DNA of 64,000 nucleotides from Lutjanus erythropterus (GCA_020091685.1 CM034607.1:33254852-33318851); one strand, 5' to 3'. Shown: positions 23,116 to 33,560, numbered from the stretch's first letter. The notes: generated by a model from the letters alone, not told the origin. Numbers and translations are program-made.

Positions 23116-24022
23116 GAACATGAGTGAGAAAATATATCTATATAAAATATATTTTATGTTACATAGGAGCAAGACACACAGACTTTGTCTCTTATGTGTA
23201 GCTGTTTTACATCTCTTATCAGGTCAGTACCTACTACTGAGCACACAAAAGATGAACTCAGACTCAATCAGGGGGTTTCTGCTCTATTTTCAGTGGCAAA
23301 AATATTTACAGTGGCAATCTCTTAGAAATAGGCTAATATATTACAAAGATCAGCAACTTTGAATAAACAATTAGCCTCACTGCAGTAATGTCATCTGTTA
23401 TCGTCTTCTCCAAAAGTGGCCTTTGCTGCAGGTTTGTGGTGATGACGATTCACATCGGGACATTTACGGATGTGTAAATATGTTTACATGAGAGAGAAGT
23501 CTTTCTCTTCTGGGTCATTGTGCTGCTAAATTTTTTGGAGATCTCCTCATTCCTTTTGCTGCCTAATGCTGTTTTAATTTCCCACACTGCACTTACATCC
23601 AGTTTATTATTTTAATATTTAAAAAAAAACAGTTTTTTTAGATTTAATTTTTATGTTCTGGCTATAAGAGTCATATATCTTCATTAAGCTAAAGCTTGTC
23701 CCTTTGTTCTACTATATGTCATGCTATATGCAATTTTTTGATGATGGTTATTGTCTGGGTGAACTTGTGCTCCTCAATTTGTTTGACAGTGAAAGCCATT
23801 TCAATGCAATAAGAAACTGAACTGAAAAAGACTGACTTTGGCGATATGTGTGACTTATCTTGAGTTGGATGTGATCTTCATCAGTGTGTTGTCACTGGCA
23901 TCATTTCCTAAGTTATTATTGTAACTCTCAAATAGATTTAGGCTATAGTCTGCAAGAGTATGCCATCAAATTCACTTTAGTGGAGATACAACTCATGATC
24001 CCAAAAAGTTTCTTGACAGTCG
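23116..24022. other. non-coding DNA, nothing recognised
   Basis: AT-rich, with an A-run at 23622-23629. Frames reach 95 codons on the plus strand (23075-23362) by running out of the LINE into flanking DNA, with no family match. Confidence 0.45.
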
Positions 24023-24145
24023 CCTTTTTGTGGTCATTTTGTGTTGGTGGTATTGTTGCTCTTTGTGGTTGTATTTCATCTCTCTGTGGTCATTTTGCAT
24101 GTCTTTGGGGTCATTTTGCTTCTCCTTGTGATTGTAATGTGTCTC
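24023..24145. repeat. minisatellite, 21-bp unit, about five to six copies
   Basis: Units of exactly 21 bases start at 24062, 24083, 24104 and 24125, each of the form (T/C)TTGTGGT(C/T)(A/G)TTTTGC-TCTC. One further good unit lies upstream at 24025-24045, plus a shortened one between. The 21-bp period gives a seven-residue His/Lys/Glu/Gln-rich repeat on the minus strand, explaining the 71-codon frame there. TTTGTGGTCATTTTG arrays occur widely in fish genomes. Confidence 0.88.
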
Positions 24146-24589
24146 ACAGTCATCAGTTCTTGCTGTGACTTGAGAGACATGGCAGACCACATGTTGGACC
24201 TTGACCAATCGTAGCTTGCCATGTTACATGACTTGCATGCACACCCATCATCAGTTTTGTTCCTGATGCACCACATCTTACTCATACATCATCATCATGT
24301 AGTCTGACCTCGGCATTAACCCAGACGTCTGTGGAACTTAAAGAACAGAAGCATTCAGAAAACATTTTTAAGACACTTCAAGACTTTTAAATCACTTGCA
24401 GTGATATCCATATATGCACATTACATTTTCTTCATTAGCATTTGTTACAATTATGCAGCAGTCTCTTGCCACTGTGCACAGAGCTAAGGTAAAGAATGAA
24501 TATTCATTTAATCAATAAAGCCATCACTGTAATCTGCGAAGTAATCACAACTGACTCTAAAAAAAAGGGAGAAAAAATGAATACGGTAG
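24146..24589. other. non-coding DNA, nothing recognised
   Basis: A short CAT run lies at 24285-24297. Otherwise unremarkable. Confidence 0.45.
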
Positions 24590-24975
24590 TGATTGAATAA
24601 AGCACACACCGGTGTTTGAGGGCTAATAGAATGAGTGACTCTCGGGCATTTAAACGAGTCCCGTCTTTAATCAGAGTACAAACTAATAACACGTCTGCCA
24701 CTAAAGACACAGGAGGATGAAAGGCACAACACCAACCTCCTTTGTTTTATTCCATCACTCACCTCGTCCCCCGGCACATTAAGGCACTCGACGGCCCTAA
24801 CAAGCTCTCCCACGGCATTTACTGGGGCTTAATGGATAGAAAATGTGTGTCTAAATGTGCAGCACTTGTGTGTTTGCTTTTCTCTGATAATGAGCGGACG
24901 CCTATGACTTACCTCGATATTCTAAAAGAAAAGAGTTTTAGCGTTTTTCAATTATCCTACGACGACCTTTGATGT
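24590..24975. promoter_or_regulatory. candidate conserved regulatory block, CpG-retaining
   Basis: About a dozen CpGs are kept over 385 bp in an AT-rich setting (CACACCGGTG, ACTCTCGGGC, AACGAGTCCCGTC, CTCGTCCCCCGGC, ACTCGACGGCC, GAGCGGACGCC, CTACGACGACC). Homeobox-like words (GATTGAATAAAG, TAATGGATAG, TTCAATTATCC) are interspersed. No repeat is recognised, and the plus frame of 76 codons over 24742-24972 matches nothing. The sharp edges and mixed motifs resemble ancient conserved non-coding elements, but conservation itself cannot be seen here. Confidence 0.32.
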
Positions 24976-26307
24976 ATAGATAACAGGGATGACTTTTGAC
25001 TTTTTGAAGAATGTCGTGAGGCCACGCATCCACACACTATAATATATGAATCAACAGTGCATTCATAAAAATAAAACAGACATTTTACCCTTAAAATTTA
25101 ATTTATACATGCAACTTATGAATAGTTCTTACACTAAGTGTGCTCTTTATAAATGCTAAAGGCAGACACAGTACACAAAGAAGTGTAAGATGTCTTCCAT
25201 TAAATATCCCAATCCAAAATATAAATGACATAAAAAATTGTGTTAAGAAGCACTTTGCTTATTTCCTGAACAACAACAGTTGAACCAAGTGACTTATTCT
25301 GACATTTTAGAGGTCGTATTGTCTGTGAGGAGTTTCCAGATTTGTGCACATATTTGTGTGTCTTAACAAAACTCACAAAATCTGACAAGACAGCATTTTT
25401 GGAAGTGAAAAACTTTTTGGCAAAGGCAAAGGCTAAGCTAACTGTCTCCCTCTCCCTTGGCTAAACATCAACGCCAACAGCATCTGGCAGGCATGTGAGC
25501 AAGCAAGCGGATACTATTTGAATAGAGCTTTTCAAAATAGAAACTACACAGTTTGCTATGTAGAGAGAAAAGGGGGGAAAGTGCCAGATTGACTGCTACG
25601 TAGAGCTGTGGTCTTCACCAAAAGGGACCCAAGGTCAATGAGACCAAGCTACTTTGACCAGATGTCCCAGTTTGTCTGGGATTTTACCAGTTTTAAGCAG
25701 GGTGTCTCTGATCTCTAGATCAGACTCAGAAATACTTTATTGCAAGCAATAATCATGTATAACAGTGTAGTAACTCTTTTGTATATTTGCATTGTGAGTT
25801 ATTGAAGATTCAAGTCAGTATTGCACACATGAATTATTGCACAGAATTACTGACAGTCAAAAAGTGCAGTAGTTTAAGTATAAATAGAGAATTAATAATA
25901 ACACTTACACTAAAATGACCTGGTTTTCAACATTCACTACCAATTTATCTCAGTTGTCACCATAGATATAATTGTTTTCAGCGCTCACATAGATGTTTAT
26001 CATGTTCTGTCTTGCTCATTATTTCTTAGCTCAGTATAAAAACAGAAAAAAAATGCTTCACAACCCTAACCCATGTCTGAATTCAACTGATTTGCATGTC
26101 AGTCAAACAATGTGCTGTCAGGTCTGTCCTTTGTTTATGAGTCACAGGCTACACTTCCTGCTCTTTCTCTCTTTCGTATGCTAACAGTTAGCATTAGCAA
26201 CTGTTAGCTAACTGAAGGTCTGTCTTTCCTAAAAAGTTTCAGGAGGCTTACACCTTCTTCATGGATTTCAACAATCCTTGATGAATGCTTTCTTCAAAAC
26301 AGGAGAA
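24976..26307. other. non-coding DNA with a LINE-tail-like fragment
   Basis: At 25722-25750 the string AGACTCAGAAATACTTTATTGC resembles the complement of the GCAATAAAGTATTTCTGA 3' end of L2-type LINEs, suggesting a tiny minus-strand remnant. A 63-codon plus frame (25993-26184) is not recognised. Nothing else stands out. Confidence 0.35.
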
Positions 26308-26372
26308 AATGGTTCTGGGTCTAACCTCAGCCGTTCAGGAAGAACCCCTTTAGAACCGTTATTTCTAAGCGT
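26308..26372. repeat. AGAACC element, right-end fragment
   Basis: This 65-bp piece aligns with the right end of the larger copy at 38489-38552. Shared order is TGGTTCTGG, CTCAGCCG.TCAG, AGAACCC.TTT, AGAACC.TTATTT.TAAG. Only the terminus is present, so it is either a solo end or a strongly deleted copy. Confidence 0.7.
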
Positions 26373-26835
26373 GTACATGTAGCCTTCTAATACTGTATAA
26401 CTGAAGCAACATGGATTGAAATGTGAAGCTGATGTGTGACTGTGAAACTCAGTTCAGATTTTAGTAGTACTACAGCAGTGCTATAAACTGTGAAAATAGT
26501 GAGATTACAATAACGATCACAGCTTCATGTCACTCCACCAGCCGCCATCCGAGGTTTACGGAGTGTTTGACATATTATAATGGCAGCTTGAACACCACAG
26601 CGCGTGGAAACATTTCTTTTCATTCAGAAAGACTTCCAGCTGGCAGAGCTGCCAGTAGAAATGTAATTTTCCAAACCTCCCAATCTCAGATGTGCTATCA
26701 GCCAGCGATAAGCTGGAAAGCTGTTTTCTAGGATCCCCATTCAGGAATTGAAGTTCTGGCTCCCGATTAATCACTTTCTGTTCCCTTTCAGATGGCCTGT
26801 GATAAAAAAAAGCAAACATTCAATTCTCAGTCGTG
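26373..26835. promoter_or_regulatory. non-repetitive block, weak conserved-element candidate
   Basis: From about 26540 to 26820 the sequence is balanced in composition and carries ordered motif-like words, for example TTTACGGAGTGTTTGAC, CCAGCTGGCAGAGCTGCCAG (an E-box-containing imperfect palindrome near 26636-26656) and CCCGATTAATCAC (homeobox/PITX-like, near 26763). No coding signature is convincing; the 87-codon minus frame is unmatched. Confidence 0.22.
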
Positions 26836-27144
26836 AAAAACCCTGGAGTTTGTGATTTAAATATGAATAAAACCTGCCACATGGGCAGACGGGCTGAGGA
26901 GGAGGATGACGAGTTGGAGATGTGACTGAAGATGTGGACGGACAGACAGGGAGACAGACAGACAGGCAGGCAGAGGGAGAGACGGGGAGACATTAACGGG
27001 GCGAAGGGAAGACTGGCAGAGCGACACCCAGACGATGGAGCAGCGGGAGGGAGGCAGACAGTTTGACAGACTCAGAGAGACGGACGGACAGGCCTGCAGA
27101 CAGACAGCTGCGAAGGTCGACAGGTTCGCGTACAGTGAGACCAC

Positions 27145-27158
27145 GTTACCCCGGCAAC
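27145..27158. promoter_or_regulatory. perfect RFX X-box
   Basis: GTTACCCCGGCAAC fits the X-box rule GTNRCC-N2-RGYAAC at every position. A second, weaker near-palindrome, GTTGTCATAACAAC, lies at 27375-27388. X-boxes bind RFX factors and are typical of ciliary and some immune promoters; no gene is visible next to this pair. Confidence 0.45.
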
Positions 27159-27190
27159 GGACAACCGATCAGTCATTCACAGACTGCAGA

Positions 27191-27234
27191 GTTCAGTTCA
27201 GTCAATCTTTATTGTCCCCAGGGGATAATTAGGA
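27191..27234 (-). mobile_element. tiny LINE 3'-end fragment
   Basis: TTCAGTCAATCTTTATTGTCCC followed by CAGGGG is the complement of the CCCC..GGGACAATAAAGAT type of 3' terminus seen on fish L2-like LINEs. It sits inside the GACA-rich region. No coding part remains. Confidence 0.4.
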
Positions 27235-27689
27235 AGGGCAAACAGGCAGACACATGGGCAGAGAGGACAGACAGGAAGGCAGGGACAGACAGACTGACGG
27301 AGACACACTCAATGGCTCAACGCACTGCTGGACGCGCGACACACAGTCCTCCTGCTGTAACCATGCGCGCTGCCGTTGTCATAACAACTGAAACTTAAAT
27401 CCCACTTTAACATTATTACGAGAGAGAAATTTGGAGAGGGAATTTGTTTTTGGTTGTTTAATTTCACACGTTCAGCCTTGTGTAAACTGTTTCTGCGTGC
27501 ATGTAAAGTGGGATAATCTTAAAATGAATCGGAGTTCTCGGGGCAGCCGAAGCATCAAACAGTCAGATCATATCTGAGACTGAACCCCAGTCAAACAAAC
27601 TGGTTGACAAACTGCTGCCAGGGAGAGAAAAAGGAGCTGGATATAACCGTGCTCGCAGTGTGCCTCTAGGGATGGTGATGTCAGTCTAT

Positions 27690-27842
27690 CAGTCCTCCAC
27701 CGTTGGTCCACCAGAATATCTCGACAACTACCAGATGGATTGCCATGAAATGTTGTGTAGACATTCCTGGTGCCCAGGGGATGAATCTGTCTGACTTTGA
27801 TGATCCTCTGACTTTCAGCCCTCTATGGCATTATGAAGTCAT
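27690..27842. repeat. dispersed repeat (GATGGATTGCCATGAAAT family)
   Basis: The order CAACTACCAGATGGATTGCC, ATGAAATGTTG, AGACATTCCTGGTGCCCAG, GGATGAAT, GACTTTGATGATCC is one I recognise as a very common interspersed repeat in percomorph genomes. Class is uncertain, and ends are not clear in this copy. Confidence 0.6.
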
Positions 27843-28494
27843 GTTTTTTTTTCTCATAAATTAGACAGAGGATGCTGTGATGCATCTGACAAAAAAAAAA
27901 TTGTCACTCTAAGAAGAAGGGAACCACTGGAACTGAGCAGCAGAAGAAGAAGATGGTGTTATCGAGCATGACAAACATCAGAACTGGAAGTCGATATTCT
28001 GCTTAAAAATGTTTCACAAAAACTGTGTTTTTTTTGTCTGAAAAGTGGATTTTTTGATGCAACCAACCAACATTCAAGTTCTTATAAAAGAAAATGAATG
28101 AATGAAGCCGGAACACAACGTTTTTTTGTGTCTGAAACTAGAAGACTTTCTCTCTTTTTTTTCATAAATATTCCATGTTAACATATTCATAGAAATGAAT
28201 ATTCTGTGGGTGTTGAAAAATCAGTGACTTTTGCCAAAAATGCTGGTGTTGGCTGGTAACTTTACTAAAAAACTCTGGAGGGAAGAGAAATAAAAAAAAA
28301 AAAAAAAAAATTTTTAGGGTACAGTTGTAGGATGTGTTACCTCAACATCTTGTCCTGGCTGCATGCAAGCATCAGACTACCGTGTCACACAGTATCTCAC
28401 ACACACACACACTGAATCCATTTGAATATGCAGTTCTGTGACAGAGGATGATCAAATGCACTAAATTAGTATCTTATTACAAAACTGCCAGAGG
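27843..28494. other. non-coding DNA with A-run and short (CA)8
   Basis: An uninterrupted A-run of 19 followed by TTTTT occupies 28292-28315 and might mark a retroposon end. A short CA array lies at 28399-28415. No gene is seen. Confidence 0.45.
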
Positions 28495-28625
28495 TAGCAA
28501 AAGTACACATATTCTTTATTCAAGTAGAAGTACAGAAACTTTCTTACTCGAGTAAATGTGCAAAAGTACAGGCCCTGACATGTAGTCAAAGAAAAGAAAG
28601 TAGCCCTCTGAAGGACATTTTTACC
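28495..28625. repeat. AAGTAC-type dispersed repeat, variant copy
   Basis: Starts GCAAAAGTACACATATTC and continues AAGTAGAAGTACAGAAACTTT, TACTCGAGTAAATGTGCAAAAGTACA. This is the second common flavour of the AAGTAC-rich fish element and shares the AAGTAC theme with 7455-7660 and 44815-44950. Confidence 0.6.
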
Positions 28626-29254
28626 AGCTAACTCTGTGTGAAGTTAACTGAACCTCACTTTTTCTCCACGGTTGAGTCTTCCTTTCTTATCCGTTTCGTC
28701 TTGTTATGTCTTTTACATTGTTTTCGTCTTGTTGCGTCTGTCACTTGTGATATGGACTGATGGATACACCAAGGAACTATCTTGTCTTCTTCTCTTCATT
28801 TTATTGTCCCATCTATTCAGGTTTTAATTGGTCGTGATGTTGGGAAGGCAGCACACAATGACACAAAATAGATATAATCAATAATTCCCCTCAAATGCAT
28901 TAAGAGAAAGAAAGATAGATTTCAGTTTTGGGTGAACTATTTCTTCTTAATATTATTCCTTTAAAAAACAAAATAACTTTACTGCACCCATAAATTTTTG
29001 GCTGTGACCCACAACAACAAGCCCACGAGGATCAACAGACTTACAGTCTAATATGTTGACGATAGATGTAGCTGCTGTGAGGTCAGCAGGTTAATGTGGG
29101 ATCTGATAGACGGGACAAGTCGATGACATCGACAGGAGCAATGAACAACCGCCTGTAAATACATCAGCTGACCTTTGACCCTGCCTGCCCGCGGGTGTCT
29201 GTGACATCCTAATGCAGCATGGAAATGTAATCCCTCTCATTAGCATGCTGATGC

Positions 29255-29256
<2 letters not shown>
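28626..29256. other. non-coding DNA; 28-bp duplication; MITE-end relic
   Basis: TTTCGTCTTGTT is repeated at 28694 and 28722 with partly matching flanks, a two-copy tandem of 28 bp. Near 28921-28945, CAGTTTTGGGTGAACTATTTC resembles the inward end of the TTAA-type MITE family seen at 5812-6175. Confidence 0.4.

Positions 29257-29309
<53 letters not shown>
29257..29309. repeat. (AC)26 microsatellite
   Basis: A perfect AC array of about 52 bases. Together with the next array it accounts for minus-strand frames of 192 and 106 codons rich in Val-Cys. Confidence 0.97.
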
Positions 29310-29311
<2 letters not shown>

Positions 29312-29426
29312 GTTGGGTATAAGTAAAAATGTGAAGTGACACAAACACACAGGAATACTTCCACACTAACATTTGGAGGAAGTGCACACAGATGGTGCAC
29401 TGAATCACACACAAGCAGAGACTTAC

Positions 29427-29429
<3 letters not shown>

Positions 29430-29457
<28 letters not shown>
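29430..29457. repeat. (CA)14 microsatellite
   Basis: A perfect CA array, 120 bp after the previous one, with scattered ACAC words between them. Confidence 0.95.
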
Positions 29458-29461
<4 letters not shown>

Positions 29462-29935
29462 GAGTTTCCCACTTGATTAGCATGAGCACCTGTCCGCCTA
29501 CAGCAGCACACGCTCCGGCGTCCATGTTTACTGCTGCCATACGGACGATACACAGAGCTATTATAGCAGCCCACTGACGAGCGACAAGGTAATTTCCTCC
29601 TCCCTCAGGCCTCCTATGAAGGGAAAAATAAACAATGCATGGATGCCTCTGGGAGCTCGATCTGCACAATAGACCGGAAATATTGTCTCATTCCATTCGC
29701 TGCTTGTTTTTAACATGCAATTGAGTTTGAATGGTTCCCCCTCTCAAACGCTCCACTTGTTCTGCGTGAAAATGGGAAAACAAAAAAAATAAAAAATCTT
29801 TTCAATTTTGATCCAATCACTTACTTTGACAGTAGGTTATCATTCAGAGAGACTACTTTTGTAGCCATTCTGGGGATAAAACAAGTTGTACACCAACTCC
29901 TGCCTGCTCTGGACACAGAGATACTATAATATAGT

Positions 29936-30128
29936 GTTTCTCAACCCTGGTCCTCAAGTACTCCTGTCCTGCATGTTTTAGATGTTTCCCTGCTCCAACA
30001 CACCTGATTCAAATGATCAGGTTGTTGTCAGGCTTCTGCAGAGGCTTGATGACGAGCTGATCATTTGAATCAGGTGTGTTAGAGCAGGGAAACATCTACA
30101 ACCTGCAGGGGAAGGGTACCTGAGGACA
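29936..30128. mobile_element. palindromic MITE (long inverted repeat)
   Basis: Two 40-bp arms, 29981-30020 and 30057-30096, are reverse complements with a single mismatch. They contain TTTCCCTGCTC, ACACACCTGATTCAAATGATCAG and its mirror. Outside them the similarity continues, weaker, to GTCCTCAAG on the left (about 29950) and its complement at about 30127. A 36-base non-palindromic spacer separates the arms. I recognise this hairpin as a high-copy non-autonomous element of fish genomes but cannot assign the superfamily. Transcripts would fold into a long hairpin. Confidence 0.8.
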
Positions 30129-30224
30129 CAACACACAGAGAAACAAAACATACAGAGAAAAGGGGAATGTGTGCACAATCCCATATGTATATTGCTGTTA
30201 ATAATGTTATGACAAATCAGAATT

Positions 30225-30402
30225 CAAAACTCGCTCAAATCCTTACGCTTACCCATTTTTCTTGCTTCTAACACATAAACTTTGAGGACAAAATGTTCAC
30301 TTGCTGCCTAATATATCCCACTAACAGATGCCATGATGAAGAGATAATCAGTGTTATTCACTTCACCTGTCAGTGGTCATAATGTTATGCCTGATCGGTG
30401 TA
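30225..30402 (-). mobile_element. Tc1-like transposon, 5' terminal fragment
   Basis: Read on the minus strand it begins TACACCGATCAGGCATAACA (30402 downward), continues through TTATGACCACTGACAGGTGA and AGTGAATAACACTGATTATC, and then the leader GGCAGCAAGTGAACATTTTG, reaching an ATG at 30254-30256. This is the terminus and leader of a Tc1-type element common in fish. The other end and the transposase body are missing. Confidence 0.85.
30227..30256 (-). pseudogene. first ten codons of a Tc1-like transposase
   Basis: The frame reads MGKRKDLSEF and then meets a stop where homology ends. These residues are the usual N-terminus of this transposase subfamily, just before its helix-turn-helix DNA-binding domain. 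No other part of the protein is present, so the copy is inert. Confidence 0.75.
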
Positions 30403-30959
30403 AGTTTACAGTTTAGATAATATATGAGCATGTTTTTGTCTTATATACAGGCTGTGTTTTTTTGGAGATCATGTATTTTTCTGGTGTTTGTTTCCTTCTT
30501 TGCAATGAAACTCCATTCCATTGAAGTGGCTCCACCACCATGTAAACAACTTAGAAGAGAGTACAGCGGGGATTATTTCTCTCACAAAACAATCTGCCCT
30601 TTTCCACTATGTTGTTGTCACAAAAACAGACAAGGATTGTTTTGAGCACAAAGCTTCAATAAAAATAGATCCAATAGCAGCTTGTGAGTTGTAACATGAC
30701 AATCCATCCTACTATTATAACCCAGTATTTCCCTTGAATTTATATAATTTTGAGTTAGATATTTCCAAGAGCCTACGGATTCACGCAAACCTGACAGGCA
30801 GATATGTCTAGGCTTTTTATAGTGGAGCCTCAGTCGTATCACATTCTTCTTTTCGTCCCATGAGGGCAAATAATGAAGGTGCCATATTGCTACCTCAGTT
30901 GGAAACAGATTTATGCTCCCAATAAAGCGACACTCCATGATTCTTGAAATTCAGGAGGG
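30403..30959. other. non-coding DNA, nothing recognised
   Basis: Frames of 73 (plus) and 106 codons (minus, 30618-30938) occur without any family resemblance or splice context. Confidence 0.4.
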
Positions 30960-31115
30960 TGTCAACATGTCCGTCCTTGGCCGGCCAAACTCCCCCACCG
31001 AGCGGCTCTGCGCGGACCGTGTGCCGAGGCCGCCGTTTGCCACGCCTGGTCGCTTCGCTCTTGTCAGGCGCCACTGCCTCCTGGCCATTCTCACTCGTTA
31101 ATCATGATTAACATT
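30960..31115. promoter_or_regulatory. GC-rich CpG pocket ending in a homeobox palindrome
   Basis: From about 30970 to 31085 CpGs are dense (GGCCGGCC, ACCGAGCGGC, GCGCGGACCG, GAGGCCGCCG, GGTCGCTTCGC). This is followed at 31098-31111 by the perfect palindrome TTAATCATGATTAA, two facing TAATC sites as bound by PITX/OTX-type homeodomains or homeodomain dimers. The contrast with flanking AT-rich DNA is abrupt. A small CpG island, enhancer or conserved element are all possible. Confidence 0.35.
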
Positions 31116-31205
31116 CTGCTGGAAGCCATTCATTACCGGCTACCTCCCAAACACCTGTGGTTCTGGACCCCCGACACATCTCCATCAATTCCCCCCTGGC
31201 TAACA

Positions 31206-31265
31206 GGGAAGAGGAGGAGAGGAGGAAGGAGCAGAGAGCAAGGAAAAAAAGAGAGGAGGAGAAGT
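31206..31265. repeat. purine tract
   Basis: About 60 bases that are nearly all A/G on the plus strand (GAGGAGGAGA, GGAGGAAGGAG, AAAAAAAGAGAGGAGGAG). Potentially triplex-forming. Confidence 0.75.
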
Positions 31266-32594
31266 AATCACACATCTGTTTAAGTCGTTGGATGAGGCAG
31301 AGAAACTTAAGCCTTTTAGAAGGATATATTAAACTGACAAAAGCTCTGTTTTTTTGCACCGATGTGTTCATTTATTTATTTTTTTTTACCGTTTTTTGAA
31401 ATTCTTGCCACACTTGTACAATTTAACCTTTTTTTTTACTCACAGATGTTGTCAGATTTCAGCGTGTTCCCAGAACTGTTTCCTTGTCAGAGTGAAAAAG
31501 CCTCTGAACACATCTGTCACGGGAAAACAAAACAAAAGAACATCTGGAAGCAAAATAAAACTCATTATTGTTTTACAGAATGTTGTGTAGCTGTGGTTGT
31601 AAGCTTGGATATCTGAGCTAAAAAAAAAAACTTAAATAAATTACTTCCTAATAAAAAGAGTTATGACTACTGATAAAAGTTTTCTATCAATTTCCTCTTA
31701 AATTTAAGACTAAATCCTGGTAAAGATAAAAGTTACTCACAAAGCATCTTGACCCTGAAGGGAGCTCCTAAAGTGAAAAACTGTTCAGAGCAGGGAGGAA
31801 AACTTTTTACAGGCTCAAGAGTTTCTTAAAGACAAAGAGGAAGGAGAAATATCCTCCAAACGCTCAATAACAATGAGATAATTAGATTGTGCAAAGATAA
31901 TATTTGCGGTTGGTCTCATTGGAGTTGCACTCACATAATAATGAATAATAATATAATATATAATGGATGTCCAGACCTCGCAGGTTCACATAGTGGGCAT
32001 CCCCTGATGGATATCAAATATATTAAATATTAAAAGTACCAACATAATAAATAAACTTAAGCAAATAAATAAAACAACTATCAGCATATGAACAGGCTTC
32101 TGCTCAAGTCTATGTTTTTAAACATTTTGAGAACTACTTTTTAAGTATGGGAGTTATTATATTACATTATTTATATTGCATTTTATTCAATTGTATGATG
32201 TCTTAATAGGGATCAAAGTATTGATTTCACTGCCCATTCTATGCCCATTATCAGTAAAGGTGCAATTTTTCCTCTTTTTTTCTTTTCTCTTTTGGATCAA
32301 CCAATCACATTCTGTAAAAGCATGAGTCACACCAAGCAACAGGGTCAACAGCACCTCCTCACTAAGATAAAAATTTCTGTTCCCTCTTTGCTCAGTTGCT
32401 CTGAGACGTTTTTAGACTGTATTTGCACCAAATAAAGCAATGCCAGTCCTCCTAGTCTTTTGAATAGTGATGGTGTATTTAGGCTGGGGCGGTTTGGAGA
32501 GCAGGGGATGCTGGGAAAAGATGCAAATGAACTAAGTTTAAACAGAATCGTTTTCACACTGCGGTGGCCAACCATGTAGGCCAGTGATCAGCAG
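31266..32594. other. AT-rich non-coding DNA
   Basis: T-runs at 31379-31387 and 31430-31437, A-run at 31620-31630. From 31930 to 32060 the sequence is very AT-rich (AATAATAATATAATATATAATGG). No gene or clear element. Confidence 0.45.
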
Positions 32595-32720
32595 TGTTGG
32601 CCAAGCTACTCAAGAAGTTTGATACTTTAAAAAAATATATGACTTTACTTATTTCTTGGCATCAAAAGTAATTCGTTAGATCACTCATTATATTACTATA
32701 TTACTTTTGTACCTTGTTGG
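32595..32720. repeat. AGTGTTGG..AAGCTAC dispersed repeat
   Basis: Starts CAGTGTTGGCCAAGCTACTC and later has AAAAGTAATTCGTTAGATCA and TATATTACTTTTGTACC. This is the pattern of a frequent fish repeat, related in style to the AAGTAC elements. Confidence 0.55.
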
Positions 32721-33466
32721 CAGCATTGTTACTCTCTGAAGTTGAACTGCTGATCCAGAGAACTGTTAAAAACCAGAAAGCTTTTATTCTTGTCCAGATG
32801 TCAGCTGTGGTTGAAACAAATGTCTGCCTTATACACGGACTGCAGTTACAACCGTGGACACTGCAGTTAATGTTAATTAAAAATTAACATTCTGATTAAT
32901 AGCGGATGGATCGTCGGTGGGAGAGAGAGTGCATCTCCTCAGAGAGAGAGAGAGAGGCTGTGTGCACCTTTATACAAGACAAGACCGCAGCAAAACGTCT
33001 TTGATTATTTGATTGTGTGTCTTCCTTCTTCTTCTCCATCTTCCCTCTGTGTTTCCTCTGTCTTATCAAGTTTATAACTACAGTTTTTATTTCTGCTGCT
33101 GGAAAGAAAAGGAGCCTTGCTCTCAGTGAACTCTCCCTGAATAAATAAAGGCGAAAGAAATTCTGACACAGATACAGGAAGCGTTGAGTTTATAATGTAA
33201 ACATAAGCAGATCAAAATAAGGCTTCCTACTTCTTCCACATTACTGTACTGAAAAACTACAGCAAGGATGAATGACATGACAGCATCAGGACACATTTAT
33301 ATCACCAGTATACAGAGTTATATCAGTCAAGTGAAAATTATGGGGCCAATAATGATCAGGGACCACTCGATCCAGACATGTAGACTTCCCTGATGTCTAT
33401 ACTTGTGCTACAATCAGCATGTAGTGACACTCCTACACAACACGTCAACTCCTAATCTGCCAAGCC
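32721..33466. other. non-coding DNA with (GA)8
   Basis: A GA run lies at 32940-32956. AATTAATAG/TTAATTAAAAATTAAC words near 32870-32890 form an imperfect palindrome. No gene is seen. Confidence 0.45.
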
Positions 33467-33560
33467 GAGTCAAATTTTATTTATATAGCTCAGTATCACA
33501 AATCAGAATTTGCCTCAGGACGCTTTACAATTTGTACAGTGTGTGACACCCCCTAGAGAC
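33467..33560 (-). repeat. TTTATTTATATAGC-type repeat fragment 1
   Basis: GAGTCAAATTTTATTTATATAGC, then CAGTATCACAAATC, then GAATTTGCCTCAGGACGCTTTACA is a recurrent fish repeat whose complement ends TATATAAATAAAATTTGACT. Orientation is inferred from the AATAAA of the complement. Confidence 0.55.

Larger units (their letters stand above)
26936..27310. repeat. degenerate GACA/CAGA-rich simple-sequence region
   Basis: Plus-strand DNA is dominated by GACAGACAGG-, CAGGCAGA- and GGGAGAGACGG-type words from 26936 to 27122, with a second cluster at 27238-27305. This looks like an old, mutated (GACA)n/(CAGA)n array. Frames of 95-111 codons over it are low-complexity artefacts. Confidence 0.7.

Noticed and set aside
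28292-28315. poly(A) run as a LINE or SINE tail
   Set aside because: Upstream sequence shows no retroposon features; left as a simple run.
29091-29669. 192-codon minus-strand frame
   Set aside because: Half of it is Val-Cys repeats from two CA arrays; the rest matches nothing.
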